A stretch of DNA of 64,000 nucleotides from Bryobacterales bacterium (GCA_003142185.1 PLOR01000118.1:1-64000); one strand, 5' to 3'. Counted from the stretch's first letter, positions 24,811 through 34,914 are shown. The notes: generated by a model from the letters alone, not told the origin. Translations and numbers: made by a program.

Positions 24811-26928
24811 CTACGCTGAGTACAGCGCGGCAACCTCGTAATCCGCCACTTCGGGAATCGCAAACTGCACGGTCCCGCCGGTCTGCCGGAAAGGCACGGT
24901 CTTTTCCGCGCGCAGCAATTCCACGCGTGTGACGCGGCGGCCGGCCGGCAGATCCATGCGTACCCTTTGCTCGCCGATCGGAAAGAAACTGCGAATCCAG
25001 CCGCGGTGCATGGCCGGATTCGTATAGTTCAGGATATGAACGGCGAACCCGGCCTCGGTTTCCCAGGCGAACGCTTCGATTACGCCCTCGCCCTCGATGG
25101 TCACCGGCGGATTTGCGCCGGCGACCCAACGAATGGAATTTTGCAGGAGCCGCGCCAGGTCGGTATGTCCGGACTGCCACATGGTCCGTTCGATGTCGCC
25201 CGGGAAGTAGATCAGCCGGCTCTTCCCCTTTTCTCGCACGACCACCGCCGGTTCGTCGGTCCGGTCTTGTAACGGATAGGATAGCTCCGGCGGGTACGCG
25301 ACGAAGCCGGGAACCACGCTCAGAATCGGCTCCGGGACCGGCGCCAGGGGCACGCGGTTTTCCGCGCCCGGGATCCAGTGCGTATTGGTGAAGCCGTTGA
25401 GAATGGCGTGCTGCTTTTCGATGCGCGCCAGGTACGCGTTGCCGTTGGTGCCGACGATCTCGCCCGCCTTATGGATGCCGAAGACGTCCGCCAGGCCGAA
25501 GTCGGCGCGGCGTTCGTTGTGCTCGTTAAACATGCTGGTCTCGAAGGTGGCCAACAGCGAGCCTCCGCCGTCTACATAAGCGCGCAATTGCCGGCACTGC
25601 CCATCGCTGAGCAGGGCCGTGTTGGGAAGCAGCAGTGCGGAGTACTTTTGCAGATCCTCCGGCGCCATTTTCTCTTCGTGCACGAAATCGAAGAGAAAGC
25701 GGCCTTCCAGCAGGGCGTAGTACATGCCGTCCATATACTGCGGCATGGTCGCGCCGCGTGGCGGTTTATAGAATAGGTTGGTCCGCTGGCCCATCACCAC
25801 GCCCAGATTCGCGATCGAGCGTTTGTTGACGAAGTGGGCGTCGTGCCTGGCCATCCAGTCGAAATACTTATGCGCCGGCTCCAGCCAGCGGCGGTCCTCG
25901 CCCATACCGTTCTCGCCGCCGATGATGTGGTGATACGGCACCATTCCCGAGGCCAGCGTCTGGTCAAACCACATCTGTTCTTCCTGCTGCGACTTGTAGA
26001 CGTTGCGCCAACGGGGGCGCCCGGTGGACCACGCGCCTGTCACGTTGGTCGCCATTTTGCCCTTTTGCACGGCATTGCAGACCCGGCCCTGCAGCGCACA
26101 TCCCCAGATCGGCGTGTCGTCTGCGCCGCGGCCCTGGTTGTCGCACTGAAACCACTCGCAGATTTCTCCGAGTTGCACCAGGTTGGCCGTGGAGCGGATG
26201 CCGCCGCCGAGATTAGCGAAGTAAAAACTGGCTGGATTTTTCTCCTTGGCGATGGAATCGTAGAGCTTCCACAAGTAGACCGTGCGCTGGTTGAATTTGT
26301 CCCAGTAGGCCAGAGTCCCCGGCTGCGGCAGGCGACGGCACTGATCGCAATAGCACACTGGCAAGGCGCCCAGCGGCGGCCATGCGTTGGTGTACAAACC
26401 ATCCACGTCGTACAGCGAGTTGATCTCCCGCATAATGGCCGGCATGTAATCGGTCATATATGTGGTGAACATGCAGGTGCGGAAGAGTCTGGGATCCTCG
26501 GTGTGATGCACGGCGTTGCCTTCGGCATCGCGCTGGAACCACTCCGGATGGGCCTGAACCGCGTCTTCCCAATTCAGGTCCGGACTCATACGCGCGATCA
26601 CATGTATGCCGCGTTTCTTAGCGGCGGCGCAGCAGTCGCCGAAGAAATCGCGCTCCCCGAGGAACTTGCCCTTCCGGTGGAATGGCACCTTGGTTTGATA
26701 AAACGCCAGGATCCCGGTGACGCTCACCAGAACGGCATCCACCTTCAGGCTGGCCCAGTAGTCCGCCCACTGCTCGACATTCAAGACGGCTGGGTCGTGC
26801 TCGGTCATGTTGGTCTGGCCGACGCGGCGGATCTTCCGCTGCCATGGCACCGGCGGCGCGGCTGCCAGGGACGAGGCCGCCAGAGCGACGCCCGGCAGCA
26901 CGATGAAATCCCTGCGATTCAATTCCAT
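24811..26928 (-). CDS. Tat-exported TIM-barrel glycoside hydrolase-like protein
   Basis: A 705-aa protein with a twin-arginine leader (MELNRRDFIVLPGVALAASSLAAA). An N-terminal barrel follows (ADYWASLKVDAVLVSVTGILAFY...GIHVIARMSPDLNW, then VDGLYTNAWPP and CYCDQCRR). A middle Rossmann-like part resembles the beta-galactosidase trimerisation domain (QKYSALLLPNTALLSDGQCRQLRAYVDGGGSLLATFE), and the C-terminal end is a beta-domain. The layout resembles GH42-like and uncharacterised hydrolases of acidobacteria and planctomycetes. The CYCDQC cysteines may bind a metal. Substrate unknown. Upstream of the enolase-superfamily gene, probably cotranscribed. Confidence 0.75.
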   Translation of the reverse strand: MELNRRDFIVLPGVALAASSLAAAPPVPWQRKIRRVGQTNMTEHDPAVLNVEQWADYWASLKVDAVLVSVTGILAFYQTKVPFHRKGKFLGERDFFGDCCAAAKKRGIHVIARMSPDLNWEDAVQAHPEWFQRDAEGNAVHHTEDPRLFRTCMFTTYMTDYMPAIMREINSLYDVDGLYTNAWPPLGALPVCYCDQCRRLPQPGTLAYWDKFNQRTVYLWKLYDSIAKEKNPASFYFANLGGGIRSTANLVQLGEICEWFQCDNQGRGADDTPIWGCALQGRVCNAVQKGKMATNVTGAWSTGRPRWRNVYKSQQEEQMWFDQTLASGMVPYHHIIGGENGMGEDRRWLEPAHKYFDWMARHDAHFVNKRSIANLGVVMGQRTNLFYKPPRGATMPQYMDGMYYALLEGRFLFDFVHEEKMAPEDLQKYSALLLPNTALLSDGQCRQLRAYVDGGGSLLATFETSMFNEHNERRADFGLADVFGIHKAGEIVGTNGNAYLARIEKQHAILNGFTNTHWIPGAENRVPLAPVPEPILSVVPGFVAYPPELSYPLQDRTDEPAVVVREKGKSRLIYFPGDIERTMWQSGHTDLARLLQNSIRWVAGANPPVTIEGEGVIEAFAWETEAGFAVHILNYTNPAMHRGWIRSFFPIGEQRVRMDLPAGRRVTRVELLRAEKTVPFRQTGGTVQFAIPEVADYEVAALYSA

Positions 26929-27127
26929 TAGTTCTGCCTCCGCGCTCTATCGTAACCGATTCTCGGCGAGGGCAAAATGCGACCTCCCGGCCGTCCGGTC
27001 GCGGCGCAGCTCGATGAGGACGGCCTCCTGCCTGCGCTCTACGACGACTGGCTCACTCCGCTGCGCAAAGACTACCGGAGGCGGATCTCCGATGTGTTGC
27101 AGCATCTCGCCACCCGCCACATTGGAA

Positions 27128-28162
27128 CTATCTGGTAGCGGTAAGGCGGACGATGGCTCTACGGGTGCCATCCACGAGAGTGCCGCCGCTGTTGGGGCCG
27201 AAGCGGGATTGGACAGCGCGGTAGCCGGCGAGAGCTTCGGCGCGACGGCCCGCGGCTTCCAACAGAGCGCTGCGAATGTAATCGTGCGTGAGGGCGTCCG
27301 GTTCGCCGGGGCCGGCCCGTCGAAGCAGCCAATCAAAGGTGTCCAGGTGATCGAGCGGCGGCACGGCGCTCAAGAAAGCAGCCTTGTCTTCATCAGGTGG
27401 AACGATGTGCGCCCAGTACATGTTCAGGATGTCATGGGGCCAGTGCGGGTCCAGATCGCCGTGCTCCTTGCGGATATCGTTGACAACGCGAATAAACTCC
27501 ACGTGGGCCTCGGAGGTGTCCTCGTTATTGAGCGCACTTAATTGCATGGATCGGATGTAAGGGCGCAGGCCGGGCCGTGGCGTGGCGAGCGCGGCGGCGA
27601 AGTGTTCAGTCGCCTTCGCAAATTCCTGGTGATTCCAGAGAATCCAGTGGCCCCACATGGCGTGCGCGTAGGGGTTGGCGGGATCCTTCCGGAGGGCGTC
27701 GCGATAGGCAGACTCGGGATCGGGGCCGGACAATTCGCGGCCGCGCAGAAAATACGACCAGCCCAGGTGCGCCAGCAAGTCGGCCTGGCGCTGGGGCGAC
27801 TTCGCCGATGCCGCGCCGCGGATCAGGACGGGTTCGAGCTTTTCGGTGATCGAGGCAAACGTCCGGTCGCCCGAGATGCGGATGTTATCGAGCCACTCGA
27901 TGGCAACGTCTTCCTGGGCCTGCTGGACGCGCGCGGAACTCCCGCCGACAGTGGCAGCCTGTGCGAGAGTTCTCCAGGCTGACTCGTAGTCGGAAGCATG
28001 GAGTTGCAGCGCTTCGTCGGCAAGCAAGCGATCCGTGGCGCGGCGCCTTTCCAGTTGGCCGGAGAGGAAGGCCCAACCCGCGTAGATTCCCGCGATTAGC
28101 GAGAAGATGGCGGTGATGGAGCCGACCCAAGCTAATGGAGTGAAGGGCTTCCTGGCTGCCAT
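27128..28162 (-). CDS. Membrane-anchored TPR-like protein
   Basis: A 344-aa protein with one N-terminal transmembrane helix (PLAWVGSITAIFSLIAGIYAGWAFL) and a helical-repeat domain. TPR-like pairs can be seen, for example ADLLAHLGWSYFLRGRELSGPDPESAYRDALRKDPANPYAHAMWGHW, and near the C-terminus SALLEAAGRRAEALAGYRAVQSRFG. It probably acts as a protein-binding scaffold at the inner membrane. Partners are not evident. The 199 bp between it and the upstream-coordinate gene hold only a weak 53-codon frame. Confidence 0.72.
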   Translation of the reverse strand: MAARKPFTPLAWVGSITAIFSLIAGIYAGWAFLSGQLERRRATDRLLADEALQLHASDYESAWRTLAQAATVGGSSARVQQAQEDVAIEWLDNIRISGDRTFASITEKLEPVLIRGAASAKSPQRQADLLAHLGWSYFLRGRELSGPDPESAYRDALRKDPANPYAHAMWGHWILWNHQEFAKATEHFAAALATPRPGLRPYIRSMQLSALNNEDTSEAHVEFIRVVNDIRKEHGDLDPHWPHDILNMYWAHIVPPDEDKAAFLSAVPPLDHLDTFDWLLRRAGPGEPDALTHDYIRSALLEAAGRRAEALAGYRAVQSRFGPNSGGTLVDGTRRAIVRLTATR

Positions 28163-28217
28163 GAGACACTCATTATGTCACTAAAGACTTCGCGGAACCG
28201 GTAAGTCGAGGGGCTTC

Positions 28218-28826
28218 CTAAATCACAATTCCATTCTGCGCCAGCACCGCCAGAATCGGCACCTTGATCGATACCCCGTCGGCCGCGGTTTGCGGCGGAG
28301 ACAGGGGCATCGTGAATGCCGTGGTGATGAATCCCAGCCAGCGGGCCTGCTGCGTCGCATTGGTGCCGTTCTGCGTTGCAGCGTCGTAGCGGTCTTGCAC
28401 AGCCTGGGCTTTGCTGGGCGTCGCCGTCGAGGCCGCAGTCAGATCGGCCTGGGCTGCGGCGGCATTCGGGTAAGTGGTGGCTTTCAGCCGCATCAGCGCT
28501 AGAAAAAAATCCCGCCCCAACAGCGCCACAAGATTGTAATGTCCCTGCTCGTGCGCCAGCAGCCCGTCCTGGTAGGGCTGCGGCCGGTTGAAAACCCAAC
28601 TGGCGACCCAACTCTGGTCGCGCCGGTACCGGATATCCACGTGGATACTGTCGCGGATGTGGACTCCTCCGCCTGCCGGATGGTCGAGCCCGAGGCCCTG
28701 GTTTACAATCTCCACACCGATCTGCGCCCCGTGCGCCGTCGCGTTGGGGGCTGGTTCCGGTCTGTTAGCACGGGGGAAATCGTTCCACGTTAGGGCTTTT
28801 AATAGGTTGGTGAGTCTGGATGGCAT
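28218..28826 (-). CDS. DUF922-like zinc-dependent protease
   Basis: A 202-aa protein with the features of DUF922 (predicted secreted Zn-proteases): an opening LTWNDFP motif, a strand-rich core and HEQGHYNL, an HExxH zinc and catalytic motif in the middle. Unlike many relatives there is no obvious signal peptide after the chosen start. ATG at 28824-28826 is preferred over an earlier in-frame start because GAGGAGG lies directly upstream. A target protein cannot be guessed. Confidence 0.75.
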   Translation of the reverse strand: MPSRLTNLLKALTWNDFPRANRPEPAPNATAHGAQIGVEIVNQGLGLDHPAGGGVHIRDSIHVDIRYRRDQSWVASWVFNRPQPYQDGLLAHEQGHYNLVALLGRDFFLALMRLKATTYPNAAAAQADLTAASTATPSKAQAVQDRYDAATQNGTNATQQARWLGFITTAFTMPLSPPQTAADGVSIKVPILAVLAQNGIVI

Positions 28827-29066
28827 GTATCCTCCTCGGTATTGATTCTGAGCCGGGATTTCCATTTGACTCCCGGATTCCGGTTAGCGTATCACAAGCC
28901 GCCGACTTTTGATCCTTCGAAGTGCAGATCTTTGTCTGGAGGCATCTCTTGGCCGCCTTCTCTGATCTTCACGTCCAGCGCCCTCCGGTAGCGGGCAGGC
29001 GGGTAATCCGATCCCGACGCGATCTGCAGTCAGAGTGCCGGGAGGCCGGCGTGATACGATAGCCGC

Positions 29067-29342
29067 ATGCCGAAATTCGTCATCGAGCGCGAGATCCCGG
29101 GGGCGGGTGACATGACTGCTGAGCAGGTTCGGGGCGCCGCGCAGAAATCGTTGAGCGTTCTTCGTGACTTGGGCCCCGAAATCCAATGGCTCCATAGTTA
29201 CGTAACCGATAACAAAGTCTATTGCGTATATTGGGCGCCGAATGCGGAGATCATTCGGGAGCACGCCACGCGCTGCGGAATTCCGGCTAACCGCGTCTCC
29301 GCCGTCCGACTCTTGATGGACCCGGCCAGCGCTGAAACGTGA
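29067..29342 (+). CDS. DUF4242 small protein
   Basis: A 91-aa protein matching the DUF4242 pattern: MPKFVIEREIPGAGDMTAEQ..., ALKSL-like helix, IQWLHSYVTDNKVYCVYWAPNAE and IREHATRCGIPANRVSAVR. Members fold as small ferredoxin-like barrels and some have been described as metal-binding; function is unclear. It is convergent with the flavin oxidoreductase gene, the stops being 6 bp apart. Confidence 0.85.
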   Translation: MPKFVIEREIPGAGDMTAEQVRGAAQKSLSVLRDLGPEIQWLHSYVTDNKVYCVYWAPNAEIIREHATRCGIPANRVSAVRLLMDPASAET

Positions 29343-29348
29343 TCGACA

Positions 29349-30710
29349 TTACTTCGCTGGCTGAATGTTCTGATTCACTCTGAAGATGTTCAGAGGATCG
29401 TACTTCGCCTTGATCGCCGCGAGCCGCTCTCGATTTCCCAGATAGCTCGATGCGATGCGCTGCTCGCCCTCTTCCATCAGGAAATTGACGTAAGCGCCTC
29501 CCGCCGAATAAGGGTGCAGCGCCGCCCAGTACTGCTGCGTCCAGTCGCGATAGAGGGGTAAGGTAGCCGGATCGGGAGTGACGGCAGCGATAATGTGGAC
29601 AAACCTCACGTCGCGGTAAGCGAACGCGGTTTCGTTCGCGCCAACATCCTGGACGGCGCCATCCATCGCGTAAGTATGGACGGCGGAGTTGACGGTCGGA
29701 ATGCGCGGCCCGAATTTGACGTGTTCGGCGATGGCTTCATCGGTCAATTCGCGCATGAAGTCCGCTTTCCAGTAGTGATGCAGCCCGGGCGGCAGCAGAC
29801 CATCGAAAAGCGACTGGAGAAATGGGTAGGGCATCGGATGGGGCAAGGCCAGCAGTGGAGGCCCGAACTCTCGCAACGGCTTCGTGACAATCTCGGCCTT
29901 CCCAACATCACCGGTGCACGCGCACATGATCGCGCAGACCGTCTTCCCATGCAGGGACTCTGGGAATGGTGGGCCGGGAGGCACAATCAAGAATGCAAAG
30001 AAAGCGTTCACCTCGCGCGGAGCGTCACGCATGAAGTCGCGGAATAACCGCAGGACCCCGGCGGCCTGCTCCAGTGGATACAAAATGGGACCGGCGTAAA
30101 GCTGAGTAACCGGGTGTAGACGAAACTCAAGGGAGACAGCGATTCCGAAGTTGCCGCCGCCGCCGCGGATGGCCCAGAAAAGATCTGCGTTCCGATCGGC
30201 ATTCGCCGTGCGGATCTGCCCATCTGCCGTCACGATGTCAGCGGAAATCAGGTTATCGCAGGCGAGTCCGTAACGGCGCGAGAGGTACCCAAATCCGCCG
30301 CCGGTGGTAAGGCCTCCCACTCCCGTGGTGGAGATGATGCCGCCGGGAGTGGCCAGCCCGAACGGATGGGTGGCGCGGTCTACATCGCCCCACGTGCAAC
30401 CGCCTTCCACCTCCGCAGTGCGGCGCTCCGGGTCCACTCGAACGTTTTTCATCCGCGACAAATCGATGACCAGGCCGCCGTCGCATGTGCCGAATCCCGG
30501 AGCGCTGTGGCCGCCGCCTCGAACCGCTATGAGGAGCTTGTTCTCTCGCGCGTAATTCACGCAGTGAACGACATCCGCGGCGCCGGCGCACTGAACAATC
30601 AACAGAGGTCTTCGATCGATATCGGCGTTGTACACGCGGCGCGCAGATTCGTATTCCGCATCCTCCGGCCGAACCACCGCGCCTCTGATACCTCTTGAGA
30701 ATTCGCTCAT
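29349..30710 (-). CDS. FAD-binding oxidoreductase (berberine-bridge-enzyme-like)
   Basis: A 453-aa flavoprotein of the vanillyl-alcohol oxidase/BBE type. The N-terminal FAD domain includes RGGGHSAPG, whose His (H68) should bind FAD covalently, and GGFGYLSRRYGLACDNL. The cysteine that adds a second covalent bond in BBE is Ser here (GIISTTGVGG), so linkage is probably single. The C-terminal motif YDPLNIFRVNQNI is typical. Such enzymes oxidise sugars, alcohols or secondary metabolites with oxygen. It starts inside the stop of the kinase gene (ATGA), so its expression is tied to that regulator. Confidence 0.9.
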   Translation of the reverse strand: MSEFSRGIRGAVVRPEDAEYESARRVYNADIDRRPLLIVQCAGAADVVHCVNYARENKLLIAVRGGGHSAPGFGTCDGGLVIDLSRMKNVRVDPERRTAEVEGGCTWGDVDRATHPFGLATPGGIISTTGVGGLTTGGGFGYLSRRYGLACDNLISADIVTADGQIRTANADRNADLFWAIRGGGGNFGIAVSLEFRLHPVTQLYAGPILYPLEQAAGVLRLFRDFMRDAPREVNAFFAFLIVPPGPPFPESLHGKTVCAIMCACTGDVGKAEIVTKPLREFGPPLLALPHPMPYPFLQSLFDGLLPPGLHHYWKADFMRELTDEAIAEHVKFGPRIPTVNSAVHTYAMDGAVQDVGANETAFAYRDVRFVHIIAAVTPDPATLPLYRDWTQQYWAALHPYSAGGAYVNFLMEEGEQRIASSYLGNRERLAAIKAKYDPLNIFRVNQNIQPAK

Positions 30711-33700
30711 GTATCGTCTCCACCTTCGACCGCGTACTCGATAATTTCATCGAGGCTCATATTCCAGCCCTTCATCCAGAGCGCGGCGGCTTCCGCTCCG
30801 GCGTTCTTACGGGCAAAATCGATCTTCTTTTCAACCTCGGCGCGCCGCGCCGGATTCGTCGTGCGGGCGTGAAATCGCTTCCGAATCGCGGCTGCCGCTC
30901 CGGCCAGCGCCAGCGCGCGTTCCGGTTGCCCGCATTGGATCGCCACGTCAGCCAGCGACTCCAGGCCTCGGGGAAGATCGGCCGGGTTCTCCGGTCCATA
31001 AAGGCGCAAGGATTCCTGGTATAAACGCCGCGCCTCCGCGAGCCGCCCGCCGGCGGCATCCAGGGCCGCCAGATCGTGTAAGCACGACGCAACGCCGTGC
31101 GAAAGGCCCAGTTGTCGGAACCTTCTCAGGGCATCCTGATGGAGCGAACGGGCCTGAGTCTCGTTTCCCTCTTCCCGGTAGAGATCGGCCTGATGGCTGA
31201 GAGACCAGATCGCATTCTCTTCGTCACCCGACGACTCGAATAGACGCATCGCCTCCACATACAGCGCTCGCGCGTACGTGCGGTCGCCGGTCTTCACGAC
31301 GTCAGCGAGGTTGCTGAGGGCGCCCGCGAGCATGGCCGGATGGCCAGTTTCCCGCGCCAGTTCCACGGCTCGCTCCGACCATCGTTGGGATTCCGCCATA
31401 TCGGTGAATCTAAGGGTGTAACCCAAACGATGTGCGGCGCGGAACATGCCCTGCCGGTCATTGGTTTCTTCGAAGAGCTTCCATGCCTCGAAATAGCCGC
31501 TGAGATCGGAATTGAACCCCTCGAGAGCGAAGTCGGCCTGCCAGAACTTGCCATAGTTGCGCAGGCGCGGAAAGCGTTCCACGCCCGGAAGTGCGAGCAG
31601 CCGCGAGAGGCGGTCCAGCCCTTCGGTGTGGAGACGGCGCGAGAAGAAGTATACCCCTAACGCCATCACCAGCCGCAATCCCCACTCCACCTCACCATTC
31701 GTCGCGAGCCAATCGAGAGCAGCGCGAAAGTTTCCGAGGTCCGCGTCGAATCGATGCTTTCCGGTGCGCTCGCGACGCATGGCAGGGGCCTCCTCTTCCG
31801 CGGAGACCAGGCAATAGGCCGCGTGCGCTTTGCGCGTATAATGCTCTTCATTCGCGGCGGCCAATTGCTCCAGGCCATACTCCCGCATGGTTTCGAGCAG
31901 CGCGAATCGCGGCTCCGTTTCGTCGAAGTCAATGCGGCGAATTAAGCTGTTGTCGGCCAGCAGTTCCAGCGCGTCCCACAGATGGGCCTTCAAATCCTGG
32001 CGAGTGTCGCAGACTGCCTCGATCGCTTCGACGGTGGCGCCGCCGACAAATACGGCCATACGGCGGAACAGCTTCCGGTGCTCCGCATCGAGCAGGTTGT
32101 AACTCCAGTCGATGGTCGCCCGGAGCGTGTGCTGCCGCTGCGGTAAATCCCGCGGACCGCCAACCAGCACCGCCAGAGGATCGTCCAGACGCGCCTGCAG
32201 CGTCTTCAGCGGAAACAGCCTGGTGCGGGCCGCCGCCAGTTCGATCGCTAGCGGCAGGCCATCCAGCCGGTTGCAGATCGCCGACACGATTCCCAGTTGC
32301 TCCGAGTCCATCGTGGAACCGCGCAGGCCCGTGGCTCGTTCGAGAAATAATCTGACTGCCGGGGAGCGCGCCATCTCCTCGCGCCCCGCGCCATAGCCGG
32401 AATTCAGCGCAGGAACGGCAATCTCGTACTCTCCGGAAACCCGCAGAGCCGCCCGGCTGGTCACCACCACCTTCAGGCGGTCCGAAGCCATACGAGCCAC
32501 GAAAACGGCGGCTTCCAGCACGTGCTCGAAATTATCCAGCACCAGCAACACCGGCCCCGCGAGCTGCCTTAAATGATTCGCAATGGCCGCTTCCGGGTCG
32601 GCGCCCGGCCACTGAGCGACGCCTAAAGCCAGAGCCACCTCGGATGGCACAAGACTCGCATCGCTCACCTTTTCGAGTTGCACGAAACAAGCGCCTCCGG
32701 TAAAGCGATCCGCAACCTGACGCCCGAGTTCCACTGCCAGCCTGGTCTTGCCAATGCCTCCCGCGCCGGTCAGGGTCAGGATGCGGAGATCCGGATCGGC
32801 CACCAGGTCGCGCAATCGGGAAAGCTCCGCTTCGCGGCCGATCAAGGCGGATCGCGGTGTTGGGATGTTGTTGACGGGCGGGGAGGCCACAAGCTGGCCG
32901 GCTCGCGTGACGATTGCGGAGAACTCACGCTGCAATTCCTCCGTCGTTTCGAAGCGATCGCGCGGAGCCTTCCTGAGACAACGTTCCACCACCCACTGAA
33001 GCGGCGCCGGAGCCTGCGGGTTCAGGCTCGTCAACGGTTCGGGCTGGTGCAGCAGGATCGCCGCCTGCACCTCCGCGTTCGATTTACCCGCGAATGCCCG
33101 CCGTCCGGCCGCTAGCTCGTAGACCACCGCGCCGAATGAAAAGTGGTCGGAGCGAAAATCAAGCTGCTCGCCCCGGGCCTGCTCCGGCGACATATACCCA
33201 GGTGTGCCCACTACGAAACCGAAGGTATTCCCTGGAATGAACTCAAGAGTTGGATTCTCCGGGATTGCCATGCGCTTGGCGATGCCAAAGTCAAGTACCT
33301 TGATCCGGCCGCTCGCATTCACCATAATGTTCTCGGGCTTCAAGTCCCGGTGTATGATCCCGCTTTCGTGCGCCGCAGCCAGTGCGTCTAAAATTTGCGA
33401 GGCGATCCCGAGAACCTCCGGTATGGATAGAGGGCCCTGCGCCAGCTTCTGGCGCAGCGTCTGGCCCTCGATCCACTCCATAACAATGTACGGCTGTCCT
33501 TCCAAAGTGCCGACATCGTAAATGGTAATAATGTTGGGATGGTTGAGCGCCGAAGCGGCGCGCGCCTCGCCGAGGAACCGCAACTCAAGCCCCGCCGATG
33601 AGCGGCCGGCGCGGATGGCCTTGATTGCCACCTTCCGCGCAAGACGGGTGTCCGACGCGCGGAAAACCTCTCCCATGCCTCCGGTGCCCACGCTGGCTTC

Positions 33701-33946
33701 AATGCAATAAGGCCCCAGGCTCGACCCGGGCCCGATGGCGGGCGATGGTGTGAGCAACTCCGTTTCGGCCTCCCAGGCCGGCCGGTCCAGGATGCCCGTA
33801 TGTTCCTGTGATAATAACCGCTGAACGATCTCGCGAACTTCGGGACTCGTTTTCGCCAGAAGCGAGTCTCGTCTCTCCGGCGCTTGGTCCACGGAGGCAT
33901 GGTATAGTTCCTCGATTTCCTTCCAGCGTTCCGGAGTAATGCTCAT
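30707..33946 (-). CDS. Ser/Thr kinase fused to an NB-ARC-like ATPase and TPR repeats
   Basis: A 1079-aa soluble signalling protein. Residues 1-75 are a helical N-terminus typical of acidobacterial kinases (MSITPERWKEIEELYHASVD). A Hanks-type kinase spans about 80-345, with the GTGGMG loop, K109, HRDLKPEN (199-206) and DFG (219-221) all intact. A STAND/NB-ARC-like NTPase follows, with GAGGIGKT (394-401) and VLLVLDNFEHV, and then TPR-like repeats to the end. No transmembrane helix is seen, so it should act in the cytoplasm. Its stop overlaps the FAD oxidoreductase start. An ECF sigma factor gene lies about 1 kb away, divergent. Confidence 0.93.
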   Translation of the reverse strand: MSITPERWKEIEELYHASVDQAPERRDSLLAKTSPEVREIVQRLLSQEHTGILDRPAWEAETELLTPSPAIGPGSSLGPYCIEASVGTGGMGEVFRASDTRLARKVAIKAIRAGRSSAGLELRFLGEARAASALNHPNIITIYDVGTLEGQPYIVMEWIEGQTLRQKLAQGPLSIPEVLGIASQILDALAAAHESGIIHRDLKPENIMVNASGRIKVLDFGIAKRMAIPENPTLEFIPGNTFGFVVGTPGYMSPEQARGEQLDFRSDHFSFGAVVYELAAGRRAFAGKSNAEVQAAILLHQPEPLTSLNPQAPAPLQWVVERCLRKAPRDRFETTEELQREFSAIVTRAGQLVASPPVNNIPTPRSALIGREAELSRLRDLVADPDLRILTLTGAGGIGKTRLAVELGRQVADRFTGGACFVQLEKVSDASLVPSEVALALGVAQWPGADPEAAIANHLRQLAGPVLLVLDNFEHVLEAAVFVARMASDRLKVVVTSRAALRVSGEYEIAVPALNSGYGAGREEMARSPAVRLFLERATGLRGSTMDSEQLGIVSAICNRLDGLPLAIELAAARTRLFPLKTLQARLDDPLAVLVGGPRDLPQRQHTLRATIDWSYNLLDAEHRKLFRRMAVFVGGATVEAIEAVCDTRQDLKAHLWDALELLADNSLIRRIDFDETEPRFALLETMREYGLEQLAAANEEHYTRKAHAAYCLVSAEEEAPAMRRERTGKHRFDADLGNFRAALDWLATNGEVEWGLRLVMALGVYFFSRRLHTEGLDRLSRLLALPGVERFPRLRNYGKFWQADFALEGFNSDLSGYFEAWKLFEETNDRQGMFRAAHRLGYTLRFTDMAESQRWSERAVELARETGHPAMLAGALSNLADVVKTGDRTYARALYVEAMRLFESSGDEENAIWSLSHQADLYREEGNETQARSLHQDALRRFRQLGLSHGVASCLHDLAALDAAGGRLAEARRLYQESLRLYGPENPADLPRGLESLADVAIQCGQPERALALAGAAAAIRKRFHARTTNPARRAEVEKKIDFARKNAGAEAAALWMKGWNMSLDEIIEYAVEGGDDT

Positions 33947-34103
33947 TCGGGTAACCGCGCCATCTCCGTATTATGACGCGCCGCGCTCCAGCGAACGCGG
34001 CGCCGGCCGATTTCCGGAATAACGCCGTTGATGCGGAAGGCGGTTGGGCTTTCGCCGCGCCGCCCCTGCCGCGATTCGTATATCCCGTCCGATCTGCCCC
34101 GTC

Positions 34104-34736
34104 TCAGGGCGTCGTCGTGTCCACCGTGATCCGGTCGCCAGTAATCTGGCCGATCAGGCGGTCGACCTGGTTTCCGTTGGTATCGAACACAGTAATCGTA
34201 AACGTGCCGCTGTACTTGGTCCCGCCAGGTGACAGAGTAACGGTTTCAGTGATGTTGACCTTGCCGTTCAAAAGTCCCGTTGTGGCGTCGTAACTCAGGG
34301 CAAAATGGTTGAGCACGTAAGTGTAGCGCCCGGTTTGCTGCCAGACCCCCAGACAAAAATTCTGCGTGGCCGGGGCGCGGCCGCCTGAATTGAAGAATTC
34401 AGTTCCGTCGCTGTGCCACTGGCCATATCCAAAGTCGATCTGGGCTCCGTCCGGAATGCCTGGAGTGTGCATTGTGTTGCCCATGGAAATAAACTGGATG
34501 TTCCACATCCCTACGATCGACACGCTGCTGCCGTGCGATGCGGCGCTCTGGTCGCGAGCGAGACCTGCGGAGGAAACTGCCTCCAGGGGATTCTGCGGAT
34601 CCAGCCGCAGTTGCTGAGTGGTGAGGGAACTTTGCGGCTGTGTTGGATAGCCGCACGCGCTTGCCGCGGGAATGAACAGCATCCCCGCAATCGCTGCGCT
34701 TAGAGTTGTGGTGATTACCCGGCGTTTCGCGTTCAT
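34104..34736 (-). CDS. Secreted hypothetical protein between kinase and sigma factor genes
   Basis: A 210-aa exported protein. ATG at 34734-34736 gives a signal peptide (MNAKRRVITTTLSAAIAGMLFIPAASA) and has AGGAGGA just upstream. The mature part is strand-rich, with GMWNIQFISMG, DFGYGQWHSDGTEFFNSGG, NFCLGVWQQTGRYTYVLNHFALSYD and a C-terminal TFTITVFDTNGN; it is probably a small beta-barrel of lipocalin-like shape. No known name. Lying between a kinase and an ECF sigma gene, it could belong to that signalling locus, but only its position suggests this. Confidence 0.72.
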   Translation of the reverse strand: MNAKRRVITTTLSAAIAGMLFIPAASACGYPTQPQSSLTTQQLRLDPQNPLEAVSSAGLARDQSAASHGSSVSIVGMWNIQFISMGNTMHTPGIPDGAQIDFGYGQWHSDGTEFFNSGGRAPATQNFCLGVWQQTGRYTYVLNHFALSYDATTGLLNGKVNITETVTLSPGGTKYSGTFTITVFDTNGNQVDRLIGQITGDRITVDTTTP

Positions 34737-34914
34737 GACGATTTCTCCTCCTGTAACGCAAACTGCAAATTCATGACTCGTCGTTTGCGTACACCTCCAA
34801 AGGCGCAATCCGGCGGGAAAAACTGTCATCGAGGAAAAGATTTCTTTTGGTGGACCGGCGGCGCCCGGTATCGGCTTTCCTCCCGTGGGCATATAATCTG
34901 GCGGAGGGGAGTTT

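Noticed and set aside
26977-27138. 53-codon plus-strand ORF reading LPALYDDWLTPLRKDYRRRISDVLQHLATRHIGTIW
   Set aside because: Protein-like in part, but no ribosome-binding site, no recognised family, and it overlaps the end of the TPR gene.
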